Positions 26,627 through 36,390 of a stretch of 36,679 bases of DNA are shown here, piece after piece; the stretch's first letter is position 1; each line of letters starts with the position of its first letter. The position numbers and the translations under genes were made by a program. Origin of the DNA: an uncultured Desulfovibrio sp. (lineage in GTDB: Bacteria; Desulfobacterota; Desulfovibrionia; Desulfovibrionales; Desulfovibrionaceae); assembly GCA_949291675.1 (NCBI GenBank), contig CASEWR010000154.1, positions 1-36,679 on the forward strand, in the 5' to 3' direction. Below the pieces are notes generated by a model. That model was not told the origin of the DNA and did no database searches. It was given only the letters and a program-made list of their open reading frames with translations.

Positions 26627-28009
26627 CTAGTTCTTCAGGCTGTGGATGGGAGCGGGAATGCGGCCGCCAAGGCCGATGAAGGCAGAGGAATCACCGCGCG
26701 GCACGGGAATAATGGTTGCTTCACCGAGCAGGCCGCCGAAGGAGACCTTGTCGCCCACGCTCTTGCCGGGCACAGGGATGAGACGCACGGCAGTGGTCTT
26801 GTGGTTGATCATGCCAATGGCCATTTCGTCAGCAATGATACCGGAGATGGAAGAGGCCGGGGTGTCGCCGGGGATGGCAATCATGTCCAGACCCACGGAG
26901 CAGACACTGGTCATGGCTTCAAGCTTTTCCATGCTCAGATAGCCGGAAGTGGCTGCAGCTTCGATGCTGGAGTCCTCGGAAACAGGAATGAAGGCACCGG
27001 AGAGGCCGCCCACGGACGACGAGGCAAAGGAGCCGCCCTTCTTCACTGCGTCATTGAGCATGGCCAGCACTGCCGTGCTGCCTGGAGCACCCATGACAGA
27101 GAGGCCGCAGCTCTGGAAGATTTCACCCACGCTGTCGCCCACTGCCGGGGTGGGAGCCAGGGAGAGGTCAGCCACGCCGAAGGGGATCTCCAGGCGGGCA
27201 GCCACTTCATTGCCAATCATCTCGCCAACGCGGGTCACCTTGTAGGCTGTCTTCTTGATGACTTCGGCAACGTCGAGCAGGTTCAAGGGGCGACCGGTCT
27301 GACGGCCCTTCTCAAGGGCTCTGTCAATGGCCTTCTTCACCACGCCGGGGCCGGAAACGCCCACGTTGATGACCACGTCAGGCTCACCAATGCCAAGATA
27401 GGCGCCGGCCATGAAGGGCACATCCTGGGGAATGTTGGCAAAGACCACCAGCTTGGTGCAGCCGAAGCCGCCCTTGTCAGCAGTCGCCGCGGCAGTGGCC
27501 AGAATCTGCCTGCCCATGAGGTCCACTGCGTCCATGTTGATGCCGGCCTTGGAGCTGGCCACGTTGATGGAGGAGCAGACGCGCCTTGTGCTGGCCAGGG
27601 CCTCGGGGATGGACTCGATGAGCGCTGTGTCGCCTTTGGCAAAGCCCTTTTCCACCAGTGCGGAGAAGCCGCCGATGAAGTCCACATTGGCTTCAAAGGC
27701 TGCCTCGTCCAGGGCCTGGCAGATGCGCACCATGTCCCTGGGACCGAAGGGAGCACCCACGGTGGCAATGGGGCTCACGCTGATGCGCTTGTTCACCACG
27801 GGAATGCCGTACTTGTCCCCGATTTCATTGCAGACTGCCACGAGATTGCGGGCATAGCGGTTAATCTTGGCACGCACATTGCCAAGAAAGAGCTCGAGGT
27901 CATGGCTCACACAGTCAAAGAGGGTAATGCCGAGGGTGACTGTGCGGACATCGAGATGCTCGTTGCGCACCATGTCCAGGGTGCTGATAACTTCACGTTC
28001 TGAAAGCAT
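26627..28009 (-). CDS. UPF0210 (DUF711/PFL-like) family protein
   Basis: The 460-aa protein is complete and matches the UPF0210 family: [14 protein letters not shown] at the start, RRISVSPIA-like [12 protein letters not shown] near 74, [17 protein letters not shown] near 147, [10 protein letters not shown] near 217, [21 protein letters not shown] near 326, and the end [14 protein letters not shown]. The family is related in fold to glycyl-radical (pyruvate formate-lyase-like) proteins but its function is unknown to me. GGAGG lies five bases before the ATG. It follows the ACT-domain gene by 37 bases, a pairing seen in many bacteria, which suggests an amino-acid-sensing link. Confidence 0.9.
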   Translation of the reverse strand: MLSEREVISTLDMVRNEHLDVRTVTLGITLFDCVSHDLELFLGNVRAKINRYARNLVAVCNEIGDKYGIPVVNKRISVSPIATVGAPFGPRDMVRICQALDEAAFEANVDFIGGFSALVEKGFAKGDTALIESIPEALASTRRVCSSINVASSKAGINMDAVDLMGRQILATAAATADKGGFGCTKLVVFANIPQDVPFMAGAYLGIGEPDVVINVGVSGPGVVKKAIDRALEKGRQTGRPLNLLDVAEVIKKTAYKVTRVGEMIGNEVAARLEIPFGVADLSLAPTPAVGDSVGEIFQSCGLSVMGAPGSTAVLAMLNDAVKKGGSFASSSVGGLSGAFIPVSEDSSIEAAATSGYLSMEKLEAMTSVCSVGLDMIAIPGDTPASSISGIIADEMAIGMINHKTTAVRLIPVPGKSVGDKVSFGGLLGEATIIPVPRGDSSAFIGLGGRIPAPIHSLKN

Positions 28010-28046
28010 GAATACCTCCGTTTGAGCGGACAGGTGTCAACGCACC

Positions 28047-28610
28047 CTAGAAGTCGGTGATGCGGTGCATGGCCTCGAAAATGTCCCTGTGCTGCAGGGA
28101 GACATTGAGATTGAAGGAGCGGGCTGCACTCTGGATTTCCCTGTTGAGGCGGCCGACGTCCTCATCCTCCGGCACTTCCACCTCGAACACGAACAGGGCA
28201 TGGTTCTCGCCGCCATGGCCGAGAACAGCCTTCAGGTTCTCGATGTTCACATTATGGCGGGCAAAGACACGGGCCATGGTGCTGATGAGACCCGGGCCGT
28301 CTTCGCCGTCCGTGGTGATCACATAGGGCTCACACTTGCGTCTGGAGCTCCAGGCACCATGGGAAGCCTGGCGGATGAGCACGCTGATGTCATGGCCCTC
28401 AGTGCGCAGGGAGTCTTCCAGACGCTGCTGCAAAAACTCCATGCTCAGTTCGTCCGGCACGTCAACAATGAAAATAGCTGCGAATTCGGCACCCAGAATG
28501 GTCTGTGTGACCTGCAGGATATTGCAATTGTTGTCGCTCAGTCCCTGCGAGACCGTTGCCACAACACCCGGGCCGTCTTTTCCCAGAAAGGAAATGGAAA
28601 GTTTCTGCAT
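28047..28610 (-). CDS. tandem ACT-domain regulatory protein
   Basis: The 187-aa protein holds two ACT domains: about 3-80 (LSISFLGKDGPGVVATVSQGLSD) and about 94-170 (YVITTDGEDGPGLISTMARVFARHNVNIENL). The layout resembles GcvR and other amino-acid-binding regulators. The start at 28610 is preceded by AAGGTG. The frame is open for another 137 codons upstream, but that part is repeat-derived and has no family similarity, so it is excluded. It is co-transcribed with the UPF0210 gene. Confidence 0.85.
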   Translation of the reverse strand: MQKLSISFLGKDGPGVVATVSQGLSDNNCNILQVTQTILGAEFAAIFIVDVPDELSMEFLQQRLEDSLRTEGHDISVLIRQASHGAWSSRRKCEPYVITTDGEDGPGLISTMARVFARHNVNIENLKAVLGHGGENHALFVFEVEVPEDEDVGRLNREIQSAARSFNLNVSLQHRDIFEAMHRITDF

Positions 28611-28749
28611 GGCTGGCACCTTACGTAAGTCCCAGGCTCCCTGGCAGATCATTATGTCACCCTGCTGCAGTGAGCCTTGTGTGATGAAGCCGGACATCAT
28701 GCTGCCTGCCCTGCGCATGCAGGAGACGTCCGCAAGAGGTCTGTGCACA

Positions 28750-28880
28750 CTGCCTTCTTCAGGGCCTTCTTCAGGAAAGATCCGGAAAATCTTCAGGGAA
28801 ACCTTCAAGGGGCTCTTCAGGGAATCCTTCAAGGAATCCTTCAGGAAGTCCCTGGCAAAAGCCTTTCCGGCATCTTCAGG
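28750..28880. repeat. degenerate tandem repeat of a TTCAGGGAA(A/T)CC unit
   Basis: About eight drifting copies of CTTCAGGGAA(T/A)CCTTCAAGG-like units lie upstream of the ACT gene. The remaining 28611-29063 shows no gene. Confidence 0.65.
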
Positions 28881-29063
28881 AAAGCTGTCAGGCGGCAGTG
28901 ACACAGGCTGTTGAAACCAAGTCTTTTCCCACAAGATGCGTGCAAAGTCAAAACGTGACGTTCGCAAAATCAGCGCACAACGTCTGCCATTTTCAGGCTG
29001 AAAGGCGCTGTTTGACGGCACGAGAAAGCTTTCGTGACATTTTTTTCACGCTGTTGCAGCGCC

Positions 29064-29092
29064 TTGACGTCTCAGCATGATAGGCATATTTT
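29064..29092 (+). promoter_or_regulatory. sigma-70 type promoter for lysS
   Basis: TTGACG (29064-29069) is followed after 17 bases by TATTTT (29087-29092). It lies about 40 bases upstream of lysS and would give a short leader. Confidence 0.6.
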
Positions 29093-29130
29093 AGCCCCTC
29101 AATTTATCTATCCTTGAGGAGTCAGGTCCA

Positions 29131-30723
29131 ATGGAAGAGACCAGGGAACAGAATCAGAAGAAGGCCGGCCAGAAGATCAAGCTGGGGACAAAGTCCCCGC
29201 ACGCGGCCTATTTCATGCCCATGCTCGAGAGCTTTGCCGAGAAGGGAATGCTCAACGAAGTGACGAAGTCCAGGGTTGTCAAATCCTGCGATCTTCTTGA
29301 TCTCGGCATCCCCCTGTTCCCCAACGACTTCCGCAAGGAACACGACATCTCCTGGATCTGGGAGAAGTTTGACAGCCTTTCTGCAGAAGAGCTGGAACAG
29401 CAGGAGGATGTCGTTGCCATTGCAGGCCGCATTGTTTCCCTGCGCTCCTTTGGCAAGGTCATCTTCTTCCATCTGCAGGATCAGACCGGCCGCATTCAGT
29501 GCTATGCCCAGAAGGAAAACCTGGCTGACACGTTCGCCATTGTGAAAAAACTTGACGTCGGTGACATTGTCGGTCTTTCCGGGCATCTGTTCCGTACCAA
29601 GACAGATGAGCTCACAGTCTCCTGTACCAGCCTGAAGCTCATCACCCGCTCCATGCGTCCTCTGCCCGAGAAGTATCACGGCCTCAAGGACACGGAGACC
29701 CGCTACCGCCAGCGCTACGTTGACCTCATCGTCAACCCCAGGGCCAGGGAGATCTTCCTCAAGCGAAGCCAGATTGTCAGCGAGACACGCCGCTTCCTGG
29801 AGGAAAAGGGCTTCATGGAGGTGGAAACACCCATGATGCACCCCATCCCCGGTGGCGCAGCTGCCAAGCCCTTCATCACCAAGCACAATGCGCTGGACAT
29901 TGACCTCTACATGCGCATTGCCCCTGAGCTCTATCTGAAGCGCCTGCTTGTGGGCGGCTTTGAGAAGGTCTTCGAGCTCAACCGCTGCTTCCGCAACGAG
30001 GGCATTGACACACGCCATAACCCGGAATTCACCACCTGTGAGTTCTACTGGGCCTATGCCAACTTCCATGACCTCATGGATCTGACCGAAGAGCTCTTCG
30101 GCAGACTGGCCCAACAGGTCTGCGGCACAACCATTGTGCCCTACCAGGGCGTGGACATTGATCTCACCCCCGGCCACTGGCACAAGATTACCTTCTATGA
30201 ATCTCTGGAGAAGGTCGGCGGCCACTCTCCCGAGTTCTACAATGATTACAACAGAGTGAAAAGCTACCTCCTGGAAAGGGGCGTCAAGGTTCCCGACCAG
30301 GATCCCCTGCCCAAGCTGCATGCCCAGCTCTTTGACCTGGATGTGGAAGAAAAGCTCATCCAGCCCACCTTTATCTACGAGTACCCCATCGAGATCTCGC
30401 CCCTGTCCCGTCGCAACAACGACAATCCCCAGCTCGTGGACCGCTTCGAGCTCTTTGTGACCGGCAGGGAACTGGCCAATGCCTTCTCCGAGCTCAATGA
30501 CCCCATTGACCAGCGCTGCCGCTTCGAGGAGCAGGTGCGCGAACGCAAGGCCGGTGACGAGGAAGCACACTGCATGGACGAAGACTTTGTGCGCGCGCTG
30601 GAATACGGCATGCCTCCGGCAGCCGGCCAGGGCATTGGCATTGACCGCCTGGTCATGCTGCTCACAGACTCCCCCAGCATTCGTGAGGTTCTCCTCTTCC
30701 CCCTGCTGCGCCCCGAGATCTAA
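29131..30723 (+). CDS. lysS: lysyl-tRNA synthetase, class II
   Basis: It charges tRNA-Lys in the cytoplasm. The 530-aa protein has an OB-fold anticodon-binding domain (about 90-175), motif 1 around FMEVETPMMHPIPGGA, motif 2 CFRNEGIDTRHNPEFTTCEFY near 290-310, and motif 3 GMPPAAGQGIGIDRLVML near 490-507. About 45 extra residues precede the usual start region (PLFPNDFRKEHD). They contain a Lys-rich stretch and are not seen in the E. coli enzyme. GAGGAG lies upstream of the ATG. lolC follows after 37 bases. Confidence 0.96.
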   Translation: MEETREQNQKKAGQKIKLGTKSPHAAYFMPMLESFAEKGMLNEVTKSRVVKSCDLLDLGIPLFPNDFRKEHDISWIWEKFDSLSAEELEQQEDVVAIAGRIVSLRSFGKVIFFHLQDQTGRIQCYAQKENLADTFAIVKKLDVGDIVGLSGHLFRTKTDELTVSCTSLKLITRSMRPLPEKYHGLKDTETRYRQRYVDLIVNPRAREIFLKRSQIVSETRRFLEEKGFMEVETPMMHPIPGGAAAKPFITKHNALDIDLYMRIAPELYLKRLLVGGFEKVFELNRCFRNEGIDTRHNPEFTTCEFYWAYANFHDLMDLTEELFGRLAQQVCGTTIVPYQGVDIDLTPGHWHKITFYESLEKVGGHSPEFYNDYNRVKSYLLERGVKVPDQDPLPKLHAQLFDLDVEEKLIQPTFIYEYPIEISPLSRRNNDNPQLVDRFELFVTGRELANAFSELNDPIDQRCRFEEQVRERKAGDEEAHCMDEDFVRALEYGMPPAAGQGIGIDRLVMLLTDSPSIREVLLFPLLRPEI

Positions 30724-30760
30724 ATGGTTGCGCCTGGCGCGGCCAGGCAGAGGTAAGCCC

Positions 30761-31990
30761 TTGAGTTTTGAATTCTTTGTCGCCAGACGCTACCTCTTTT
30801 CCAAACGCAAGCAGGCATTTATCTATGTCATCTCCCTCATGTCCGTCCTGGGCGTGGCCCTGGGCGTGGCAGCACTTGTCATTGTGCTCGGGGTCTACAA
30901 CGGCCTGACCACGGACATGCGGGAAAAAATCCTCGGCGCCAACGCCCATGGCGTGGTGCTGAGCACCCTGCCGGACGGCTTTGCCCTGGATCCCGAAGTC
31001 ATGGACAGGGTTCTGGCCACTAAGGGTGTCACCGGTGCAACGCCCTTCATCTATTCCGAAGTCATGCTTTCTGCAGGCACGGGGGTGAAGGGTCTTATCT
31101 TGCGTGGCATAGATCCTGAACAGGCCCCGGAAGTGCTCAGCATGCTGCAGACCATCAAGCGCGGCAGCGTGCAGGATCTGGCAAAGGCAGACACGCCTCC
31201 GGGCATTATCCTGGGCGAAGAGCTGACCAAGCGTCTGGGCCTTGCCTTAGGCTCACGGGTGAACCTGCTCTCGCCCTCGGGTCAGCGCTCAAGCTCGGGC
31301 TTTCAGCCGCGCATCCGCCCCTTTGTGGTGGTGGGCATCTTCAAGACAGGCATGTATGAATACGATTCCTCCCTTGCCTTCCTCTCTCTAAAGGCAAGCA
31401 GGGATCTTCTGGGCCTGCCTCAAGACTACCTCTCAGGCATTGAAATCACAGTGGAAGACCTCTTCAGGGCCGACGAGGTGACTGCAGCTCTCAACGAAAG
31501 TATAGGCCACCGCTTCTATGCCCGCAGCTGGATGGATATGAATGCCAACCTTTTTGCAGCCCTCAAGCTTGAGAAGATCGGCATGTTCATCCTGCTGGCC
31601 ATGGTTGTGCTCATCGGCTCCTTCTCCATTGTTGCCACTCTGGTCATGCTGGTCATGGAGAAAACAAAGGACATTGCTGTGATGATGAGCATGGGTGCAA
31701 CCAGAAGCATGATTAGGCGCATCTTCATGTATCAGGGTGTCATCATCGGCTTTGTGGGCACCATGCTCGGCTATGCTCTGGGACTCACGGTAGGCTTTCT
31801 GCTCAAGAAGTACCAGTTCATCAAGCTGCCTGAGAATGTGTACACCCTGGATCACCTGCCCATCATCATCACAGCGTCGGACGTGATCATCATCGGCGTG
31901 GCAGCCATGACTCTCTGCTTCCTCTCCACCCTCTATCCTGCCAGGCAGGCCTCGCGCCTCAAGCCCGCAGAAGCACTGAGGTACGAATGA
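30761..31990 (+). CDS. lolC: lipoprotein-releasing ABC transporter, permease (LolC/LolE type)
   Basis: This inner-membrane subunit releases lipoproteins to the periplasmic carrier. A TTG at 30761 with AGAGGT six bases before it gives 409 aa starting (M)SFEFFVARRYLFSKRKQAF. No ATG in frame fits as well. There is a first helix at about 20-45 (VISLMSVLGVALGVAALVIVLGVYNGL), a large periplasmic domain, three C-terminal helices, and the ending LSTLYPARQASRLKPAEALRYE, nearly identical to LolC/E. Only one permease gene is present, as in lineages with a homodimeric LolF-like form. It overlaps lolD by four bases. Confidence 0.93.
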   Translation: MSFEFFVARRYLFSKRKQAFIYVISLMSVLGVALGVAALVIVLGVYNGLTTDMREKILGANAHGVVLSTLPDGFALDPEVMDRVLATKGVTGATPFIYSEVMLSAGTGVKGLILRGIDPEQAPEVLSMLQTIKRGSVQDLAKADTPPGIILGEELTKRLGLALGSRVNLLSPSGQRSSSGFQPRIRPFVVVGIFKTGMYEYDSSLAFLSLKASRDLLGLPQDYLSGIEITVEDLFRADEVTAALNESIGHRFYARSWMDMNANLFAALKLEKIGMFILLAMVVLIGSFSIVATLVMLVMEKTKDIAVMMSMGATRSMIRRIFMYQGVIIGFVGTMLGYALGLTVGFLLKKYQFIKLPENVYTLDHLPIIITASDVIIIGVAAMTLCFLSTLYPARQASRLKPAEALRYE

Positions 31991-32664
31991 GCGCGCTCTA
32001 CAGCTTTCATGACGTCTGCAAGACCTATGACGAGGGGGAAAAGACCCTGGAGATCCTCAAGGGCGTCACCATGGAGATCGCGGAAGGCGAGCAGCTTGCC
32101 ATTGTCGGTGCATCGGGCTCAGGCAAGAGCACACTGCTGCATCTCATGGGGGCGCTGGACTCCCCCACATCAGGCCAGGTGCTCTTCCAGGGCAGGGACA
32201 TGACCAGCCTTTCCCCTGACGAGCAGGCGCATTTCCGCAACAAGGTCTGCGGCTATGTCTTTCAGTTCCACCATCTGCTGGCCGAGTTCTCGGCCGTGGA
32301 GAACGTAGCCATGCCGGGCATCATTGCAGGCCTTGCAAAGGATACGGTCTTTGCCACAGCAGAGGAAATGCTTGCACGCGTGGGCCTTGGGGAAAAGGTG
32401 ACAGCCCAGGTCAACAAGCTCTCGGGCGGCGAGCGCCAGCGCGTGGCCATTGCCAGGGCCCTTGTCATGCGTCCGAGCGTGCTTTTAGCCGACGAACCCA
32501 CGGGCAATCTCGACGAGGGCACAGGCCAGCAGGTTGCTGATCTTCTTCGCGAACTCAACCGCGAGCTGGGCATGACCATGGTCATTGTCACCCACAATAA
32601 GGACCTTGCCGCAGGCATGGACAGATGTCTTGAGCTGAAGCAGGGCCTGCTTTTTCCGGGCTAG
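31987..32664 (+). CDS. lolD: lipoprotein-releasing ABC transporter, ATP-binding subunit
   Basis: This 225-aa ATPase powers lipoprotein release. Walker A is GASGSGKST near 41-49, the Q-loop is in YVFQFHHLLAEFSAVENV, the signature is LSGGERQRVAIARAL near 143-157, and Walker B is VLLADEPTGNLD, followed by the His of VIVTHNKDLA. The ATGA overlap with lolC shows coupling. Confidence 0.96.
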   Translation: MSALYSFHDVCKTYDEGEKTLEILKGVTMEIAEGEQLAIVGASGSGKSTLLHLMGALDSPTSGQVLFQGRDMTSLSPDEQAHFRNKVCGYVFQFHHLLAEFSAVENVAMPGIIAGLAKDTVFATAEEMLARVGLGEKVTAQVNKLSGGERQRVAIARALVMRPSVLLADEPTGNLDEGTGQQVADLLRELNRELGMTMVIVTHNKDLAAGMDRCLELKQGLLFPG

Positions 32665-32715
32665 CAGGCAAGACTCTGTACTTTCCTGAATTTTCTGGAA
32701 CAATTGCAGCAGTGT

Positions 32716-32756
32716 CCTGACCTTGCAAGGTCAGGGGCACTTCTGATAAGAAGTGC
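32716..32756. other. perfect palindrome and adjacent hairpin between lolD and bamA
   Basis: CCTGACCTTGCAAGGTCAGG (32716-32735) is a perfect 20-bp palindrome. GCACTTCT-GATA-AGAAGTGC (32737-32756) follows at once. Either may be a regulator site or RNA structure. Confidence 0.6.
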
Positions 32757-32779
32757 TGTCCCGGCCCTTCAGGCCCAAG

Positions 32780-32815
32780 CCCGAAAATCCGCAGCCCGGA
32801 TTTTCCGGGCATGCT
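32780..32815 (+). terminator. possible terminator/attenuator before bamA
   Basis: CCCGAAAATCCG pairs with CGGATTTTCCGGG (one bulge) around a short loop, followed by CATGCTTTT. It lies 115 bases past lolD. The 343 bases between lolD and bamA hold no other gene. Confidence 0.5.
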
Positions 32816-33037
32816 TTTGTCCGCACGCCATCACAAGGGAGAGTGAGCGTCCTGAACAGCATCAGTATGACGCGCACAGAGTGCAGGCACCGTGCTCCGG
32901 GGCTGCAGAAAGGGATGCCGGCAGTACCTGAAAAAAACGTCTGCCAGCGCAGCGGCGGCTGCTGATATCTGGCTCTCACAGACATCCTGATCTCATTCTT
33001 CCCATATTTGAAGGCAGAGTTTTCGATGAGGTTTTTG

Positions 33038-35836
33038 ATGACAAGTCCTATGCGACGCAAAAGTCTGACTCGTAGCGTCATCTGTGCAGTCTGCGCCATG
33101 CTGCTTTTTCTGGCAGGCGCACCTGCTGCCAGGGCCGCAGGCGAGACCGTCCTGGTTTTGCCCTTCGCCGTGCAGTCAGGTCCCGAACTGCCTGATGCAG
33201 TCCATGCAGTGCCAGGGGCCATCGTGGAAAAGCTGGCCGCACAGGGCATGCGTCCCCTGAGCATGGAACGCGCCACTGCAATCTACCGCGAGTCAGGCCT
33301 CAAGAGCATTGATCTCGCAGCTGCCCGTCAGCTTGGTGTGACAGCAGGAGCAGACCTCGTCGTCTACGGTGCCTTCAACCAGGATGGACGCGGCTTCATC
33401 ATGGACACCCGCCTCGTGCCCGTTTCCGGCGCACGTCCCGTGCCTGCCCGCTTCGCACGTCCCAATATGTCGGACCTTGCGGAAGCTGCCACCCAGCTTG
33501 CAGCCAGAGCCTCTGCCACCCTGAATCCTGTCCAGGTTCCCGAAGAAGAGCCTGCGCCGGCAGCTGCTCCGGCAACGCCTGCGCCGGCCCAGCTCGTGCC
33601 CATGAATCTGCCGACCTCGGGCAAGGGCCTTGCCGACGTGCAGGTGCGCGGTCTGCGCAACATGGACCCGGAAGTGGTGCTCATGCGCCTCACCATCCGC
33701 AAGGGTGACTCACCTGATGCCAACGCCATCAACGAGGAAGTGATCCGCATCTGGGAAATGGGCTACTTCACGGACGTGCAGGCCCATATGGAAGGCAATG
33801 TGCTTGTCTTTGACGTGGTGGAAAAGCCCCGCATCGACAACATCATTGTTGACGGCGCCAGCGCCATTGACGAGGAAGACATCATCGCTGCCATGACCAC
33901 CCGTACAGGCAACGTTCTCAACGAACAGACCCTGGCCGAGGATTTGCAGCGCATCACCGAGCTCTACCGCAAGGAAGGCTACTACCTTGCCAAGCCCTCC
34001 TACCGCTTCGAGGACCGCACCGGCCGCCGGGGCACAGTGCTTGTCATCGACATTGAGGAAGGCAAGAAGCTCTATATCACCGAAGTGCGTGTGGACGGCC
34101 TCAAAGAGCTCGACCAGGACGACATGACCAAGTACATGGCGCTGCGCGAGCGCGGGTTCTTCTCCTGGATCACCGGCTCCGGTGTGCTCAAGGAGGAGTA
34201 CCTTGAGCGTGATACCAATGCCATTGCCGCCTACGGCCTCAATGAAGGCTATGTGGACATGCAGGTGGGTGCTCCTGAAGTTGAATACAAGGAAGACGGC
34301 ATTCACATCATCTTCCCTGTGAGCGAAGGCCCCCGCTACAATATCAATGAAGTCGGCTTTGCAGGCGATGTTCTCGATACCCAGGAGAACATGGAACAGA
34401 TTGTAGAGATGGATGAGTGGAAGGAAGAGAATGAGTACTTCTCTCTGACCGTCATGCAGGAAGATGCCAAGCGTCTGCAAAATTACTACAATGACAAGGG
34501 CTATGCCTACGCGGAAGTAGATACCCGCGTCATCAAGCCTGACGACAAGCCCGGCACGGTCAACGTGGTCTACGTGATCAACAAAAGACAGAAGGTCTTC
34601 ATCCGCAGACTGATCGTGGAAGGCAACGAAAAGACACGTGACAACGTCATCCTGCGCGAAATGCGTCTTGGTGACGGTGATCCCTATGAAGGTGCCAAGC
34701 TGCGCAGGTCCACGGAACGTCTGAACCGTCTGCGCTACTTCTCCGGTCTGGACACGGAACTTGTGCCCACAGAGAGCGAGGATCAGGTTGACCTCAAGGT
34801 CAAGGTCAAGGAAGCCAACACCGGTGCCCTCATGGCCGGTATCGGCTACTCAACCTACTTTGACGTGGGCGTCAATGCCACCATCATGGAGCGCAACCTC
34901 TTTGGTCGCGGCTACCAGCTGGCTTTGAGCGGCTTCTTCTCCTGGCGCCGCACCTCCGGCACGCTGACCTTCAACAACCCCAGAGTCTACGATACAGACC
35001 TGTCCTTCGGTAACGATCTGTACTACATGCATGACTACTGGGACAGCTTCACCCGTGACACCCTTGGTGACACCATCCGCTTTGCCTACCCCATTGGTGA
35101 ATACACCTCCGTGGGCATCAGCTACCGTCTGGAACGCTACGAGATCTACGATGTGGACCACGATGCGTCTCCCTATATCACCGACTACAAGGGCATTAAC
35201 TGGACCAGCGCCTTCGGCGCCCGCATCACCCGTGACACCACGGATGACCGCGAACGTCCCACCCGCGGCACCATTGCCAGACTCTGGGGCGAATGGGGCG
35301 GTGGCGGCCTCGGCGGTACCGACAACTTCGTGAAGGTTGTTGCAGACTGGCAGGGCTTCTACTCCTTCAATCCCACCAATACCATTCACCTGCGTGCCCG
35401 CCTTGGTGCTGTCTTCCAGAACACAGACTCCAAGATTCCTGTCTTCGAACGCTTCTACGTGGGCGGTATGGACACAGTCCGCGGCTACTCCTACACAGAC
35501 GCCTCCCCGCGTTCCCAGGACCCGCGCTACCAGCGTGACGTTATCGGTGGTGACCGCATGGGTGTGGCCAACATCGAATACGTGTGGACCTTCCAGAAGG
35601 ATATGGGCCTGGCGCTCGTGCCCTTCTTTGATATCGGCTTTAACTACAGCCATGATGACGGCCAGAGGCTGAATTTCGACTTCGATGACTACTGGGTCTA
35701 CTCCGCAGGTCTGGAACTGCGCTGGCGTTCTCCCATGGGCGACCTGCGCATAGCCTACGGCATCCCGCTCAAGAAGGACTTCGACGGCGAACGTGAAACC
35801 GGACGCCTGGAGTTCAGCATGGGCCAGTTCTTCTAG
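33038..35836 (+). CDS. bamA: outer membrane protein assembly factor BamA with extra N-terminal domain
   Basis: BamA inserts beta-barrel proteins into the outer membrane. From the ATG at 33038 (GAGG six bases upstream; an ATG at 33026 is also possible) the protein is 932 aa, longer than the usual 800. A signal peptide (MRRKSLTRSVICAVCAMLLFLAG, cleavage near ARA-A) is followed by about 115 residues (ETVLVLPFAV...ADLVVYGAF...RLVPV) that look like a CsgG/FlgO-type periplasmic fold. A Pro/Ala linker near 160-190, five POTRA repeats (about 195-590) and the barrel come next. The barrel has the conserved loop VGGMDTVRGYSY and ends in aromatic FSMGQFF. The genes skp-lpxD-fabZ-lpxA, often found downstream, are absent here. 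Confidence 0.94.
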   Translation: MTSPMRRKSLTRSVICAVCAMLLFLAGAPAARAAGETVLVLPFAVQSGPELPDAVHAVPGAIVEKLAAQGMRPLSMERATAIYRESGLKSIDLAAARQLGVTAGADLVVYGAFNQDGRGFIMDTRLVPVSGARPVPARFARPNMSDLAEAATQLAARASATLNPVQVPEEEPAPAAAPATPAPAQLVPMNLPTSGKGLADVQVRGLRNMDPEVVLMRLTIRKGDSPDANAINEEVIRIWEMGYFTDVQAHMEGNVLVFDVVEKPRIDNIIVDGASAIDEEDIIAAMTTRTGNVLNEQTLAEDLQRITELYRKEGYYLAKPSYRFEDRTGRRGTVLVIDIEEGKKLYITEVRVDGLKELDQDDMTKYMALRERGFFSWITGSGVLKEEYLERDTNAIAAYGLNEGYVDMQVGAPEVEYKEDGIHIIFPVSEGPRYNINEVGFAGDVLDTQENMEQIVEMDEWKEENEYFSLTVMQEDAKRLQNYYNDKGYAYAEVDTRVIKPDDKPGTVNVVYVINKRQKVFIRRLIVEGNEKTRDNVILREMRLGDGDPYEGAKLRRSTERLNRLRYFSGLDTELVPTESEDQVDLKVKVKEANTGALMAGIGYSTYFDVGVNATIMERNLFGRGYQLALSGFFSWRRTSGTLTFNNPRVYDTDLSFGNDLYYMHDYWDSFTRDTLGDTIRFAYPIGEYTSVGISYRLERYEIYDVDHDASPYITDYKGINWTSAFGARITRDTTDDRERPTRGTIARLWGEWGGGGLGGTDNFVKVVADWQGFYSFNPTNTIHLRARLGAVFQNTDSKIPVFERFYVGGMDTVRGYSYTDASPRSQDPRYQRDVIGGDRMGVANIEYVWTFQKDMGLALVPFFDIGFNYSHDDGQRLNFDFDDYWVYSAGLELRWRSPMGDLRIAYGIPLKKDFDGERETGRLEFSMGQFF

Positions 35837-35869
35837 GCCGAACACAGCGCACCGCATTGTACTGATTCA

Positions 35870-35900
35870 GGGAGGAGCAGACACCTGCTCCTCCCTTTTT
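35870..35900 (+). terminator. strong intrinsic terminator after bamA
   Basis: A perfect 11-bp stem GGGAGGAGCAG/CTGCTCCTCCC with loop ACAC is followed by TTTTT. It starts 33 bases past the bamA stop. Confidence 0.93.
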
Positions 35901-35969
35901 CGTGGCAGTCCCCGCAGCCCGTGGAGGCTGATATGTTTGTACCCACAGGCAAATACCTGAAGACAGTGA

Positions 35970-35990
35970 GTAACTATTTGAAATAGTTAC
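35970..35990. promoter_or_regulatory. AT-rich inverted repeat GTAACTATT-TGA-AATAGTTAC
   Basis: Perfect 9-bp arms around three bases lie in a gene-free region (35901-36499). It may be an operator or a small hairpin. No promoter is attached with confidence. Confidence 0.4.
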
Positions 35991-36096
35991 CTTTCATCAT
36001 GCTTTTTCGCCAAAACTTTTCCAAACTCTGCTTTCAGAGCCTTGCTGAGGGCCTTTCTGGGGGCCTCACAGTAGCCTCACTGGCCTCTCAGGAGGT

Positions 36097-36156
36097 GTTT
36101 CATGATGTGTCTCATGACGCGTCTTACGATGCGTTTCATGATGCGTTTCACAGGCA
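36097..36156 (+). repeat. tandem repeat of a 12-bp unit, about five copies
   Basis: Copies read GTTTCATGATGT, GTCTCATGACGC, GTCTTACGATGC, GTTTCATGATGC and the decayed GTTTCACAGGCA. A short open frame runs over it but has no other support. Confidence 0.85.
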
Positions 36157-36390
36157 GGCAGCGGGGCCTGGCAATGCGAGCCGGAAAAGGCAGCATGTGC
36201 CTGAACAGGCCTGATTGTTCCAGACAAAGCTGAAGGCGGCATCAGGCCAGGCATATACCAGACATCCCAGGCGCTGCAGCATGCCAGACACCCAGGCACC
36301 CCGGCCCTGCATACGGCAAAAAACTGACAGCCAACAGGGCGAACAGGGCGAGTGCAGGCTGTGGTCCGCAAACTGCCGAAGCCTGGGCGC

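Noticed and set aside
28750-28880. CRISPR array
   Set aside because: Units are short, contiguous and drifting, without constant repeats separated by unique spacers; no cas genes are nearby.
28611-29021. N-terminal extension of the ACT-domain protein
   Set aside because: The frame is open but encodes repeat-derived KDSLKDSLK-like sequence; the family start and ribosome site are at 28610.
35999-36214. small protein with an FHDASYDAFHD-type repeat
   Set aside because: The repeat is explained by the 12-bp DNA tandem repeat; there is no ribosome site or independent support.
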